Shown here in pieces: positions 1 to 10,096 of a stretch of DNA of 64,000 bases. The notes below the pieces were generated by a model. It did not search any database, was not told where the DNA came from, and saw only the letters and a list, made by a program, of their open reading frames with translations. The stretch's first letter is position 1; every line of letters starts with the position of its first letter. Origin of the DNA: Agapetus fuscipes (taxonomy: Eukaryota > Arthropoda > Insecta > Trichoptera > Glossosomatidae); contig OX637342.1 of the NCBI GenBank assembly GCA_951799405.1, positions 6,572,001 through 6,636,000 of the forward strand, given 5' to 3'. The position numbers and the translations under genes were made by a program.

Positions 1-120
1 ACATCTTTGGGGACAGCACGGTAAGAAGATGTAATACATTGAATGCAAAAATTGTAAGTGTCTTTAAGTGAGCACTACAGAAGATAAAAAAACGCTACTA
101 AGCTGCACATTTAGTCCAAC

Positions 121-345
121 TTCTTAACGCGCTTTCCCAAAGGGGTTGCATGTGGCGAGTGGAACCTATTTATGTTTCCCGAGGGGGCTGGTACTCATTT
201 CTTGTGAAGGCTGAGTAAACCTTGTCGGTATTCAAGTTTGAAAATAAATATCGAAATGGGAAATCATTTCTCACACCCTGGGTGCTCTCGGTATGGAATA
301 CAATTACTCTACCAACTGAACTATCAACCGGACTCTACCGCATCT
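121..345 (-). repeat. SINE-C copy 1 (tRNA-headed SINE, B box deleted)
   Basis: This copy matches 20311-20608, with its tRNA-like head at the right. The shared pieces are the aaggggttgcatgtggcga-like 3' part, the ctcatttcttgtgaaggctgag centre and the accaactgaactat A-box region. About 15 bases that hold the B box in the other copy are missing here, so its internal pol III promoter is probably broken. Confidence 0.65.
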
Positions 346-897
346 TTACAACAAGTCTCACCTGCGATTTGAGAAGGTCTTTCAGGTGTGACATACATTT
401 CTATTTTTTTTTAAATAACTATCCTTGTAGTATTGTCACATAAATGGCATGCATTGTAGCGTTAACTACCTCCGGCTGCCCTGTTTTTGCCACAAAACCA
501 ATTTTTCTTTTTCCAAGGAGGAATTTCAATTTTCGGGGAACCCCAATTTGTCTCTAATGCAAATTTGTCATGTCCACATTGCGCTCGCACGTTTTCAGTG
601 CGAACACGGGCAATGCGCTCTTCCTGCGCTCCGTGCGAACTTAATTGTTTATCGCATTACGTACTTCCGCTGGTAGGACGCCTGGCCGAATCATTCTGCC
701 AACAGTGCGGCGGGTAGCGCAACACTTGCCGGGGCTGGTCAACATGCCATGACGGCGAACGTGCATGCTCGCAGCGAGTAGGGGAGCCTGACATCTAGTG
801 TCGCCAAAAAGTACATTTTTTTTTTAAATGTTCTGTTAAAATGTTTACTCTCTTTGTCTTGTACATTGTACAGTCTTCAATCAGTGGCAGTCAGACT
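346..897. other. Intergenic stretch with a GC-richer island (about 570-795)
   Basis: No gene is recognised. Bases 570-795 are clearly richer in G+C and CpG than the AT-rich surroundings and hold repeated gcgctc/gtgcgaac words. A short open frame at 487-717 contains two Cys pairs, but they do not form any zinc-finger spacing I can name. Confidence 0.4.
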
Positions 898-1010
898 CTT
901 GGAAATGGTTCACCAGATCCATGATTCTTGGAAGTGGTCTGCTAGATCCATGATCCTTGGAAATGGTCCGTCATATTCTCACAAATGGTCCACCAGACAT
1001 TTGAAATGTT
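898..1010. repeat. Minisatellite, 29-bp unit, about 3-4 copies
   Basis: Units begin cttggaaatggt at 898, 927 and 956. The first two are each exactly 29 bp and end with agatccatgat. The third and fourth are degraded. A 60-codon open frame crosses the array but is a by-product of the repeat. Confidence 0.75.
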
Positions 1011-1028
1011 TCCATGTCAGAGCGGGAC

Positions 1029-1226
1029 TAATCTAATCTAATCTAAGTTGCAAAGATATGTTACATTGGAGATTCACATTACATGCATTCCCACAACCAG
1101 ACATGTACAAGTTCGCGCTTGCACATGCCTCATGTGAGTCTACAACATAAAAACCAATCTCAAATGGACATACACCCTGCAACTCTTGCCGTCCTTCCCT
1201 GTAACAGGAGTGACATTGGCATAATA
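1029..1226 (-). repeat. SINE-A copy 1
   Basis: On the minus strand this is the body and 3' end of SINE-A, with the (TTAGA)n tail at 1029-1047. It lacks the 5' about 60 bp, stopping after gacattggcat. It is highly similar to 27707-27969. Confidence 0.85.
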
Positions 1227-2570
1227 ATAAAAAATAATTAATTTCTGAAACACACAATTTTTAAAGACGTATTGCGTGCGTTTCTTATACTTCTTTCCTA
1301 TACTAGGTTCAGGTTTCCAAAATATAAGGTTAAAAGGAAGGAAACATTTCTTGCTAAGATAGAAATCCTGTATTATGACTGTTGGTGTTTTAGACAAAAT
1401 TAACCATGTGATATCCTTACATTTGAGCCTAGGCTTCACGTTAAAAATACAAAGTTTACTTTTATTTACTTTCCAATCAGATGAACGAATTTTAATTGAA
1501 CTTTTTGTCACTACAAAGTTTGTAGTGAACTTTGATTCACGAAAGTCACGAAAATTCCTATAGTACTGCAAATATTTCACCATTTCGCTAGGACTGGCCA
1601 AAACCTCTGCAGAAATGCCTATTTTATACGCGATTTCGTAATCTAATATTTCTCAATCTGATATGAAAATGAGATTGAATTTTCTTTTACGGTACAAACG
1701 TCACTCGTTCAACAATTCTCATGACAGGCTCCCGATCTACAAACAATTTAACCGCTGCACTGTCACTCAGCTGTTTCATTATTACAAGGGCTATTGTTAC
1801 ATCGTGCACATATCCATAATTATACCTACTAATATGGTATCCATACCCATATCCACATTTGTATAGTAATATAATATAGTTACTTCCATATTCATATTGA
1901 TTTAGTATCTCATACAAAATTAACTCTATTTAATTATTTAAATTAATAACATATGAAAGGGTAGGAGTATTGTATTTTTATCTTCCTGTAACAATAAAAT
2001 TAGGGCAAATTATTATTCAACATATTAAACTGTTGAAAACCAACATTGAATGCTCTTAAGTTATTGAAAAATAAGCTATTTTCAAATTGAATTACTGCTT
2101 TTTACTAGTATCTGATGTAACAATATTTTCTAATAAATAATTTAAAACAAAATTATAACGATTTTAATTTTTATGACGCAATTTGATATGTTGATACGTA
2201 GAAATTTTAGATAAAGATAGCAATTTGGTAGTCAAAGTATAAGAGTTTACATTTGATATCAATTCTAAGAAATTGTCTATAATAACGATACAAATTTCGA
2301 CAAAGCGTTAGGAAACATGATCATATAGCAACGGTTTCCTAAAAAAAGCCTTCTGCAACAAAAAAATATTACACGCAAAACTTTGCAATTTAATAATTTG
2401 TTTGTGCCTTTTTCAAGACACGCTAGGAAACAATTGATGTCCTGTCCTACAACATTTTGTATTTAAGTTCATCAAAATACATCTTCGTCTTGCCTATTTA
2501 TCCCTGCCAAGTGACATCACATTTTAAATGTGCCGCGTCCATTTTATATAAAAAAAAAAATTAGCTGATT
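1227..2570. other. AT-rich DNA without a recognised gene
   Basis: Nothing I recognise. It holds short open frames (153 codons on the minus strand, partly running through SINE-A) with no motif, plus a catatcc/ccatat-rich tract near 1805-1865. Confidence 0.5.
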
Positions 2571-2850
2571 TTTTTGGTGAGCGCTGTTTTTGTTTGTATC
2601 ACACCTCAAGAGCCCCATGCGAGCTTGGTCGTCGCTGAAGAAAGCGCCAATTCTCAAGCAAGACCCAGTTGCTGTAAGGCTGGATGAACCTTTTGATTAC
2701 CCGTCTTTAGTAAAGGTATATGAATTTTTCAACCCAGCGAAGAGAAAATTTGAAAATATAAATGGTATATTTTTTGTGCTCTGCCGGGATTCGAGCCCAC
2801 AACCTTCCATTTACGAGTCGGAAGTGTTACCACTAGACTATGGACCGGTA
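2571..2850 (-). repeat. SINE-B copy 1 (full length, tRNA-like head)
   Basis: On the minus strand the element starts near 2850 with a tRNA-like head: an A box in tagtctagtggtaa and a B box in gggctcgaatcccgg. It runs through a unique body and ends near 2571 with acagcgctcaccaaa. The head most resembles tRNA-Val or a related tRNA, but the anticodon arm is degenerate. Other copies lie at 20611, 29368, 35438, 42797 and 43639. Confidence 0.8.
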
Positions 2851-3329
2851 TATATGCAATTTCAACAAACTTTCTTGATACTTAGTCAAGTTTGAATTGA
2901 CATTGTATTGGGTGGTTAAGTTTTTGACGGGCATGAGCATGAAAAGGTAGTTTTTTTAGCAAGGTAGTGAAGTTTTATTGCTTTTTCAACTGTCAGCTGA
3001 AATTTAAGTCTTCGCGCCGGTCACAATTTTTATGTCAGCGTCATAATAACTCTCGCCATTTGAGTTAACTGAGGTACGAGGCAGCCTCTGGGCAAACGAG
3101 GCTACTCAAAAATGATGCAATTGCCAAACAATCATACTTTGAATTGTAATTCAGCAGTTTATTCAACAATTAACACGCTGATTTCAGTTATAAAGATAAT
3201 TGCGAAATAAGTACCAGAAAAGAAATGACACGTTTTATTTTTGGTAACATTACATTATTATTTTAATTATAAAACGTTGGAAAAATGATATCTAAGGAGA
3301 GAAAAAATATATTTAAAAATGAAATTACT
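2851..3329. other. No recognised feature
   Basis: AT-rich DNA with no open frame of note and no repeat that I could match elsewhere in the window. Confidence 0.5.
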
Positions 3330-3556
3330 CCTTGACTGGTAGGTTGGTAGGTAGGTTAACTGTTGCCAATGCCACCCCAGTTTCAGGGAAAGGCAGCAGG
3401 AGTTGCAAGGTTTTATGTTCATCTGAGGTTTTGTTTATTTGTATGCACACATGATGAATGCGTATGCGCGAACCTACGTGTGCCTGTCTGTGGGCATGCA
3501 TTTGATATGGGGTTTAAATGCTTACATAGCTTTTTAGCTTAGATTGTAGATCTTAG
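3330..3556 (+). repeat. SINE-A copy 2 (older, diverged)
   Basis: It reads from cttgactggtaggttggta through gccaatgccaccccagtttc to a degenerate tail (gcttagattgtagatctta). It groups with the copies at 6382 and 21635, which share the caccccagtttcagggaaagg variant. Confidence 0.75.
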
Positions 3557-3660
3557 AAATGATGAAAAAAATAAAAGAATACCAAAAAAACTGCTGAAGG
3601 AATAAAAAAAAAGTTTAACCTTGTATGCTATACTATCCGAACTTTGTTTTTAATAATAGA

Positions 3661-3706
3661 GGGCTCATGAGGTTTGGCTCATACAAAACAGCGGTCACCA
3701 AATAAA
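3661..3706 (+). repeat. SINE-B 3' end fragment
   Basis: It contains gggctcatgaggtttggctc followed by acaaaacagcggtcaccaaat, which matches the last about 45 bp of SINE-B. Confidence 0.6.
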
Positions 3707-4173
3707 ACATCATACATTATTTAAATTCACTTATCTTTTTCCAGTGCATTATAACTTGCCGAGTTTTGCAAAGTTCCTATAATTTTTTTTTTACGCAAAA
3801 AATAAGTAGGTACCTATATTGGAAGAGTTTTTTAAGAAATTATTTTTCTTTTTATTTACTTTCAAAGCTTATATTGTACGAAATAAAATATGATTCTCAC
3901 TTTATAATTGCGCTATTCTGAGTAAAAAACGAGTAGCGCCGCGTGACCCGGCCTCCATATTAAAACATCACGATGATTTTTTTTTCATGCACTTTTCTCA
4001 TTTTAATGAGACACTTCAATAAAACATCACCGCCTTAAAAAACAGGCAAACGCAAATAAAACCTCACAAAGAAAACTGCTGCCTTTTTAAATACATATTT
4101 ACGTTTTATAGTAGAGAGTGGAACAAATCAATGTAAAAGTGATTTTAAATCGAAAATAAATTTTACATTTTGT
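3707..4173. other. No recognised feature
   Basis: AT-rich, with several homopolymer runs. No gene or repeat is recognised. Confidence 0.5.
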
Positions 4174-4320
4174 TCGCAAGTATTAAACTTTTCGTTTGAA
4201 TTCAAACAAAACGTTTACCAAAAAATGTGTGGAAATTAAAATAGCGTTAGCAGTGAGCGTTTTAGTTTGAATGTATTAGTTGGTTTACGCTTCGGTTGAG
4301 TTTAAACGTAATGTTTTATC
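4174..4320. mobile_element. MITE-E copy 1 (foldback)
   Basis: The left arm carries accaaaaaatgtgtggaaat and the right arm tttagtttgaatgtattagt. The outer arms are aagtattaaact and ttgagtttaaacgtaatgtt. The element is palindromic about a central tagcgttagcagtgagc segment, the typical MITE-E layout. Confidence 0.65.
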
Positions 4321-4647
4321 TTTTCATCAAATAAATCGACAGATAGTGCGCACGATTTTGTTATAAAATTTGGTATAGTTTAAACAAGCGTTTAACCTTT
4401 GATAAAATGAGTTTTTTATGGTGGAATAAAATAAAAACGAGGGTATATCCTGGATCAAATGATCTTAACCTAAAAATTCCGTTCTATCTTTAAAAAATAA
4501 ACCAAATGAATAAGAATTATCTATGAATGAATTTTAACAGGTCTAGAATATTATGTTTTATTTTCACTGTAAAATAAATAAATAAATCACAGATGTACTT
4601 TCTAGCATCACTGTTGAATGACAATGTAAGAGTAAAACTAACGAATG
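4321..4647. other. No recognised feature
   Basis: AT-rich spacer with no gene, RNA or matched repeat. Confidence 0.5.
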
Positions 4648-4756
4648 ATTAAGACCCAGTCTTTTCAACTTTAGCATAACGACCTTATACTGAATGAATA
4701 GGACGCACTTATGCCAATCGTGTGGGTAGTTTTGTTATCAGTTTAAAGTTACATAA
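4648..4756 (+). repeat. Repeat-F copy 1
   Basis: It matches 63558-63680 in the same order: aagaccca, ttttcaac, agcataacga, aggacgca, aatcgtgtgggtagttttg and cagtttaaagt. The second copy sits inside a hAT-like element. I cannot name the source element. Confidence 0.6.
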
Positions 4757-5075
4757 GCTAACGTTGAAAATACTGGGTCAAGGAAAAGGATATGAAAAAA
4801 ATTATTTCATAGTTCCCCAAAGGTGATTCCCGATTTTCCACTTAGTTTCCAGTTGTCAGAAAATCTGCTGTAAATTTGCTAAGGGCGTGTTGTTTTAACA
4901 ATAGCTGAGGTGGCATATAAAGAGCACAAAAAGTACCTGAAATATTCTGACAAGTTTAACATTTTCTTTCAGTTAAGAGTGGATACACTATGGTAAAAAA
5001 AAAAAAAAAATTCAAATCGCTCAAAATGAAAGATCTGTTGGTGAAATCGGGCTTAAGCCCATTTATAGATCTATA

Positions 5076-5275
5076 GAGTCGGACCTTGTTTTCCGACAAT
5101 GTTGCTTTATAAGTCCGTATTCGTGAAGGGGATATAAAACTTATCGAGTTATAAATTTTGTTACTTTACTGAGCCCGTCAGTTGGGTGTTCACCAATGAT
5201 TTTACGATGAAATACAGGGCTAACTCGTTATACGACGAAATCTGTTATCACCTCTAGGTCGTGTATCGAAGCTTA
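5076..5275. mobile_element. Possible decayed Tigger/pogo-like DNA transposon remnant
   Basis: The left part reads gtcggaccttgttttccgac, and related gttataaat and tcgttatacgacgaaa words follow. The right part contains gttatcacctctaggtcg, which resembles a mutated inverted copy. Termini of the form CAGTCGGACCTCGTTAT are known from Tigger/pogo elements of the Tc1/mariner group. No transposase frame is present and the resemblance is loose. Confidence 0.25.
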
Positions 5276-5527
5276 AGTTGATTGTTGGATTTAAGTATTT
5301 TAAAGTTATTTAATTTTAATGGTGTCATCAAAAAACATATAATTAGAAAATAATATCAGTATATCATGAAGAAAACAGGAAATATGAAATGAACAAGAAA
5401 ATTGGATATGATTGGGTTAAAAAAGAAATGTATGCTGAAAGATGACATTTACACTGTGTGGTCTAGTGTTAAACGTTACAGACCCGAAAAGTGGTGGATC
5501 AATTAATTAAGAACAACAAAAATATCA
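5276..5527. other. No recognised feature
   Basis: AT-rich; no gene or repeat recognised. Confidence 0.45.
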
Positions 5528-5703
5528 TTAAATTTTCAAGATGCTCTTTGCTGCATTGAAAAAAAAAAAAAACTTTTATCAAAGAACGATCACAATTGTG
5601 CATCAAACCTTACCGAAACTGGGTCTTACTTGAAATATAGGCAATGACCAGGGATGTAAAAGCCTTTTTTGTGTGATTTTTACAAATACAGCAGTCACCA
5701 AAT
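5528..5703 (+). repeat. SINE-B copy (3' half, degraded)
   Basis: It contains gctctttgctgcattgaaa, tatcaaagaacgatcac, actgggtcttacttgaaa and the 3' end acagcagtcaccaaat, in the order seen at 43639-43897. The tRNA head is absent. Confidence 0.65.
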
Positions 5704-6380
5704 ATATCAACCTAAAATTCGAATAACACCGATTGATTCTACATTACATCGGTTTAGAAGTTGAAATTTGTAAGAAACCTTTAAACGCAAAATATTTCCT
5801 TCATTCAAATTGATCGTTAGGTAAGTCTTTCGAATATTGAGTAACCACAAAGTTTGAAAACAGCTGAGCGTGAATGGCTTTTACAATCATTATAATCATC
5901 AGCATGAACTTCACAATATGTGGATGAAACAATAAGAGAGGGAATAGCCTTGGTTGTTTGACATTGGCGCCAGCGCGCTGTGAATCATTCGCACATCGCG
6001 ACATATCACGTTTTGTTCATTGCTGAATAGAATTCAATGAAAATTTAAAACCAACGGATGTTGATGCAAAATGGCAGGATGCAAATATAGATAAAATTGT
6101 TTGCATTGCATATAGTCTAAATAAATATGGATTTTGTCTAAAACAACTAAAACAACTTAAAACAACTATGATTTTCTGTAAGTGGAGAATTTTTGTGAGA
6201 GTAGCATTTTTTGGCGTCATTTATAAAATCTATTTTTCGTACATACTTTCTCTGTTAGAAAAACATACTTTAATTTTTCACCATTTCAGTATAAATACCT
6301 AAATAAGTGTATCTTTATCCATCCATCTTTAGAGGTTATCTAGCTACGCTATGTGCACTTTTTTAGTGCAGTCTTTTATA
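5704..6380. other. No recognised feature
   Basis: AT-rich sequence containing only short motif-less open frames. Confidence 0.5.
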
Positions 6381-6616
6381 CCTAATCTATAATCTAAGCT
6401 GCAAAGATATATTAACATTTAAGGCTCATATTAAATGCATGCCTACAGGCAGGCACACGTAGGTTCGCGCCTACACATTCTGCATGCGTGCATACAAATA
6501 AACAAAACCTTGCAACTCCTGCCGCCTTTCCCTGAAACCGGGGTGGCATTGGCAAAAGTGAACCGATTTGTACAGCACGGGGGGTCAGCCTCATACCAAC
6601 CTATCAGTCAAGGAGC
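6381..6616 (-). repeat. SINE-A copy 3 (full length)
   Basis: On the minus strand it runs from ctccttgactgataggttgg near 6616 to the tail at 6381-6398, where the tail is tagattatagatta rather than pure TTAGA. It belongs to the older sub-group with the caccccggtttcagggaaagg variant. Confidence 0.85.
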
Positions 6617-6757
6617 AGTAAACATTAAAATATTTATATGTGAGTGGTCTCATTGCAGCAGTCAATCCATGACGTTTTCCAGACTTGAGAATAAGCTGTA
6701 AAATTGAAAGTTATCATTTAATATGAGTCATTGAAAATTTTTAGTGTTAGAGAGTTG

Positions 6758-6850
6758 CTTTGCGGGATCTTGAAATTCCGGGCGTTTGGCTTATTCAGCG
6801 CGAAGGTAAAGTGATGAAGGTGATACCTTTGCGCTGAAGAAGCCCCGGAA
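6758..6850. repeat. Hairpin inside a Repeat-G-like fragment
   Basis: The arms ttcagcgcgaaggta and tacctttgcgctgaa are nearly perfect inverted copies, extended by ttccggg...ggctt against aagccccggaa with a small bulge. The loop is about 15 bases. The words gggatc and ccgggcgtttggc also resemble Repeat-G at 32044-32147. Confidence 0.5.
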
Positions 6851-7746
6851 GGCAAAATTCCATTATCAATAAACTTCCTTTCAATTTCTAATGTGTTATT
6901 TTAAATAGAAAGGTCACTTTTTTATTTGATGTATTTGCCTCTACCCGTTCAGGGTCTACAAAATGCTTATTAAGAAAATATTTCGAAAACTCGTCTTGTT
7001 TCTTTTTTATCTTTTGTTCTAGTTGTGTTTTTAAGTTAAGTGCTTTTCTAAATAGCTTTTTTTCTTAGAAAGAATATAAATCAATGTCAATTATTTATAC
7101 GACCACCAAAATCTTATAGAGTTAGTTGAGAAAATGTCTTTATGATTTCATTCTAATCCTTATGAAAAATAAATGACATACTTTTCTCTTGAGCCTCGCT
7201 AAACTAGACAAACGGAAGCTAATATTTCAACAAGAATGAGCCATAAAATTTTGCAAAATTTATTACTTTTGAAAGAAAATTTCGTACCTAGGTAATAGGC
7301 TTCTTTAATTATTATTTCGCAATGCCGTTTACTCATTTATTACCTATGAAAAGTAACTAGAAGCCATGTGTATTTTACTTGTTAATTTAAGTAGGCAGCT
7401 TACCTATTTAGTAGTCTGTCAATTTTCACGTTAGCTTTGCTTATTTTATTTGCAGAAAGCTTTTTTATAAAAAAAAATCATTTTGTTGTAGTTTTGACTT
7501 CTCGTCTCTTAAGCGAAGTAATACAAAAGGTTTGTGATGAATTTCACACAACCAACTCTAAAACATTCGTTATTGTTAGTAGATACACGTTTTTACAAAC
7601 TTTTTTTTATGAATTTAACATAAATAGAAAAACACACACTTTAAGAAATGTTTCCGCGGAAACTTTTTACAAATCCATTAAAACAAATAAACATCAAAAA
7701 ATCACTATTGTTACCAGTAGAATAATGGCATTTTCTTTTGTTTTCT
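6851..7746. other. No recognised feature
   Basis: AT-rich. A 125-codon frame (7437-7814) is low-complexity Phe/Lys/Thr-rich sequence that ends inside a SINE-A scrap, so I do not call it a gene. Confidence 0.5.
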
Positions 7747-7783
7747 TTGCCAATGTCAGCCCTATTTCAGGGAAAAGCATGCG
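7747..7783 (+). repeat. SINE-A scrap
   Basis: Only ttgccaatgtcagcc and ctatttcagggaaaagca are recognisable, matching the SINE-A centre. Confidence 0.5.
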
Positions 7784-9386
7784 TAAGATCAAACTTACAC
7801 GTGTCTTTTTGTGAGCAAAATGATTCATAAATGTTAATACTTTTTGCAACATAGATTATTTGTATTATCTATGAATGGAACTAAAAATATAAGATTTTGT
7901 TGTCAAGAAAGAAAGCCAATGATAATAAAATACGTAAAAGGTTTTTTTGTTGGTGAGTGGGCAAAACTCATAAAAGCTTTGCAAAATTTTACGGCTGTAT
8001 TCTTGTTAGATAAATTTGCAACTTCCGTCCGTCGCGTTTGGCGTGACTAATGATTTATCACCCATTGATTTTTCAATTCACTGTTTCTTTTTTAATACGG
8101 CGCGAAGTATCGTATTTTGCATGAAATTCTATCATAAAAGACTCACGCAGAGAAGGAATGAGCTACGACTTTGAGGCTCCGATCTTCAAAGTTATGTTTA
8201 CAATATTTTAGAATGAGATTCATTTTGGGTTTCGACGCTAAGCACACGTAAATTGAAACCCTGCTTCAATTGCCGTTTTCATTTGAGTCCAAATAAAATA
8301 ATAGAGAATTTTACATGTTCCATTCAAAACATAATAAATGACTTGCGACATATTCATGGCTTAAATTTACGGTTTTGGAAAAATTTCACTCGATTTATTT
8401 TACATTCGATAAGTGCACAAATTGTGTTTATAGATAAAACATTCAGTTTTGTATTCTGTAAAGTGAAATGGCCCTAAATTTAAGTAAATTTCACGCAATT
8501 TTACAGTGCGACAAGTCATCAATCCTTCTTTTCTACAGCTGTAATTTTGAATACGAATATGCCACGTACTTTTTGTCTGCTTCTCTCTCTTTTGAAGGCA
8601 CTGTCTCTCTTTTTGATATCTGAATGTGTACATACATTTTTGGTTTTAACTGATTCAACCTTAGTTAACGTGGGTTTTCAACTGACGTGCGTTTAACTTC
8701 AATGTAGCACTCATAATAAACCTTTAGCATATTTTTTTCATCTGTCTGTAGGATCGCGATTATAATGTTCGGGGAAGATTTACTGGACATTGTTTGTGAG
8801 GCGAAAAAAATATAATAAAGATCGCAAAGCTCGCGTTTCCTCTCTCGGACTGTAAAACTGTCAATGTTGCGAATTATCTTGTGCAAAAAATAATCCGTTT
8901 CGACAAACAATGGGTTGCTTTGTCGCGTGGACAATACACGCAGAAAAAAAGCGTAAAACTCGATGTTGGCGAATAAAAAAAACATACTCTATCATTGGGT
9001 ATTGAATAGTTGATTTGAATAAAGTGAATGAACTGTTTGGGATATGGATATTGTTTTATGTAACTTGTGAATGGTACTCTTAATTTGGTTACAATTTCAC
9101 CAAGTCTCTGAGAAATTGCCTACAGATTATTCTAGTCTGCCTACATTTAATTAATAAATTATTATCCTACTAGTTTTTCATTCACTCAGGGCGTACCATT
9201 CTTTCGCCTTTTAATTTTCGGAAAAAAAAAACAAAAATCTGTACGCTTCGACTTTGATGGTCGATGTTGAATGACAAATTATTTTGATTTTTTTTAGGTT
9301 AGACCATGCTTTTTATCTACCTGACAAGATTTTTATATCTACTGACGTTTCACTTCCCTGAAAGGAAAGCATTTTCAAGGCTGGTT
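7784..9386. other. No recognised feature
   Basis: AT-rich. The open frames at 8253-8477 (+) and 8665-8985 (-, 106 codons) show no domain, signal peptide or repeat that I recognise. Confidence 0.5.
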
Positions 9387-10096
9387 ATCTAAGTAGCGAT
9401 GTAAGATTGCTAGGAGTCCATCTAGACAGCTCCCTTTGCCTGGACAAACAAATTAGCAGTACTGCCAGCTCTGGCTTTTATGGTCTCAGGCAGCTGAAAC
9501 AAGCAAGAAATTGCGTACCACCTGACGCCATGAAGGCGCTGATAAATGCCTTCGTCATCTCCAAGGTAGACTACTGCAACGGTATCTATGCTGCACAACC
9601 AAAATGCCAGCTAAACAGATTGCAGTCTGTAATGAACGCCAGCGCCCGCCTGATTTATGGTCAGAGCAAGTACTGCCATATTACTCCACTCCTGCAGAAG
9701 CTTCACTGGTTGAGGATCCCAGAAAGGATTAAATTTAAGCTGGGCCTCACGGTACACAAAGCGCTGCATGGAGTGGCGCTAGAGTACTTGCAGGAGCTTA
9801 TACTACCGAGGAGTCTGAGCGAGAGGGGGCTCACTCTGCGATCTGCCGACAGTGCTCTTACATCTGTCAGCACTCAACACAGAAAAAGATGTACAGTGTT
9901 CGGAGACCGCGCTTTCGCCGTTGCGGGACCGTCCACTTAGAACCAGCTGCCTCCTGAAGTGCGTGCCAAGGAAGGGATCGAGAGCTTCAAAAAGGGAATG
10001 AAGACCCATTTCTTCACCGCCGCGTCAAGCTTGAAAGCGCCCTTGCAGTGACAGTACTCACGAAACGGCGCTGTAAAAATCATCATCATCTAAGTA
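9387..10096 (+). mobile_element. 5'-truncated L2/CR1-group LINE with target duplication
   Basis: The truncated element runs from about 9396 to an (ATC)n tail ending at 10090. The words atctaagta at 9387-9395 and 10088-10096 are candidate target duplications; the first three bases of the right copy overlap the tail. The 3' end holds a stem-loop (agcgcc...ggcgct enclosing a gtgac stem) just before the ATC tail. The same tail appears alone at 61663-61730. Confidence 0.75.
9396..10051 (+). pseudogene. L2/CR1-like LINE ORF2, C-terminal part, one premature stop
   Basis: This is the C-terminal region that follows the reverse transcriptase in L2/CR1-group LINEs, and it is recognised by its order of motifs. 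It begins with LGVHLDSSLCLDKQIS. KVDYCNGIY then marks the conserved DYCN block, LNRLQSVMNASARLI follows, and HWLRIPERIKFKL is the next block. The visible frame ends with FGDRAFAVAGPS. A TAG at 9938-9940 sits where the family normally has Trp. The same frame then continues for 36 codons (NQLPPEVRAKEGIESF and onward) to a TGA at 10049-10051. Endonuclease and the polymerase core are missing because the copy is 5' truncated. It cannot be active. The nonsense change is the only break I see, so the copy is not very old. Confidence 0.85.

Noticed and set aside
487..717. Open frame with CPHC and other Cys residues
   Set aside because: The spacing does not match any zinc-finger pattern. It is probably a chance frame over a GC-rich island.
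898..1010. CRISPR-like direct repeats
   Set aside because: The repeats are contiguous and diverge without unique spacers, and the window is eukaryotic.
1140..1601. 153-codon minus-strand open frame
   Set aside because: It runs into SINE-A sequence and the rest is Lys/Phe/Tyr-rich AT-driven sequence without a domain.
7437..7814. 125-codon plus-strand open frame
   Set aside because: Non-ATG start, low complexity, and it ends inside a SINE-A scrap.
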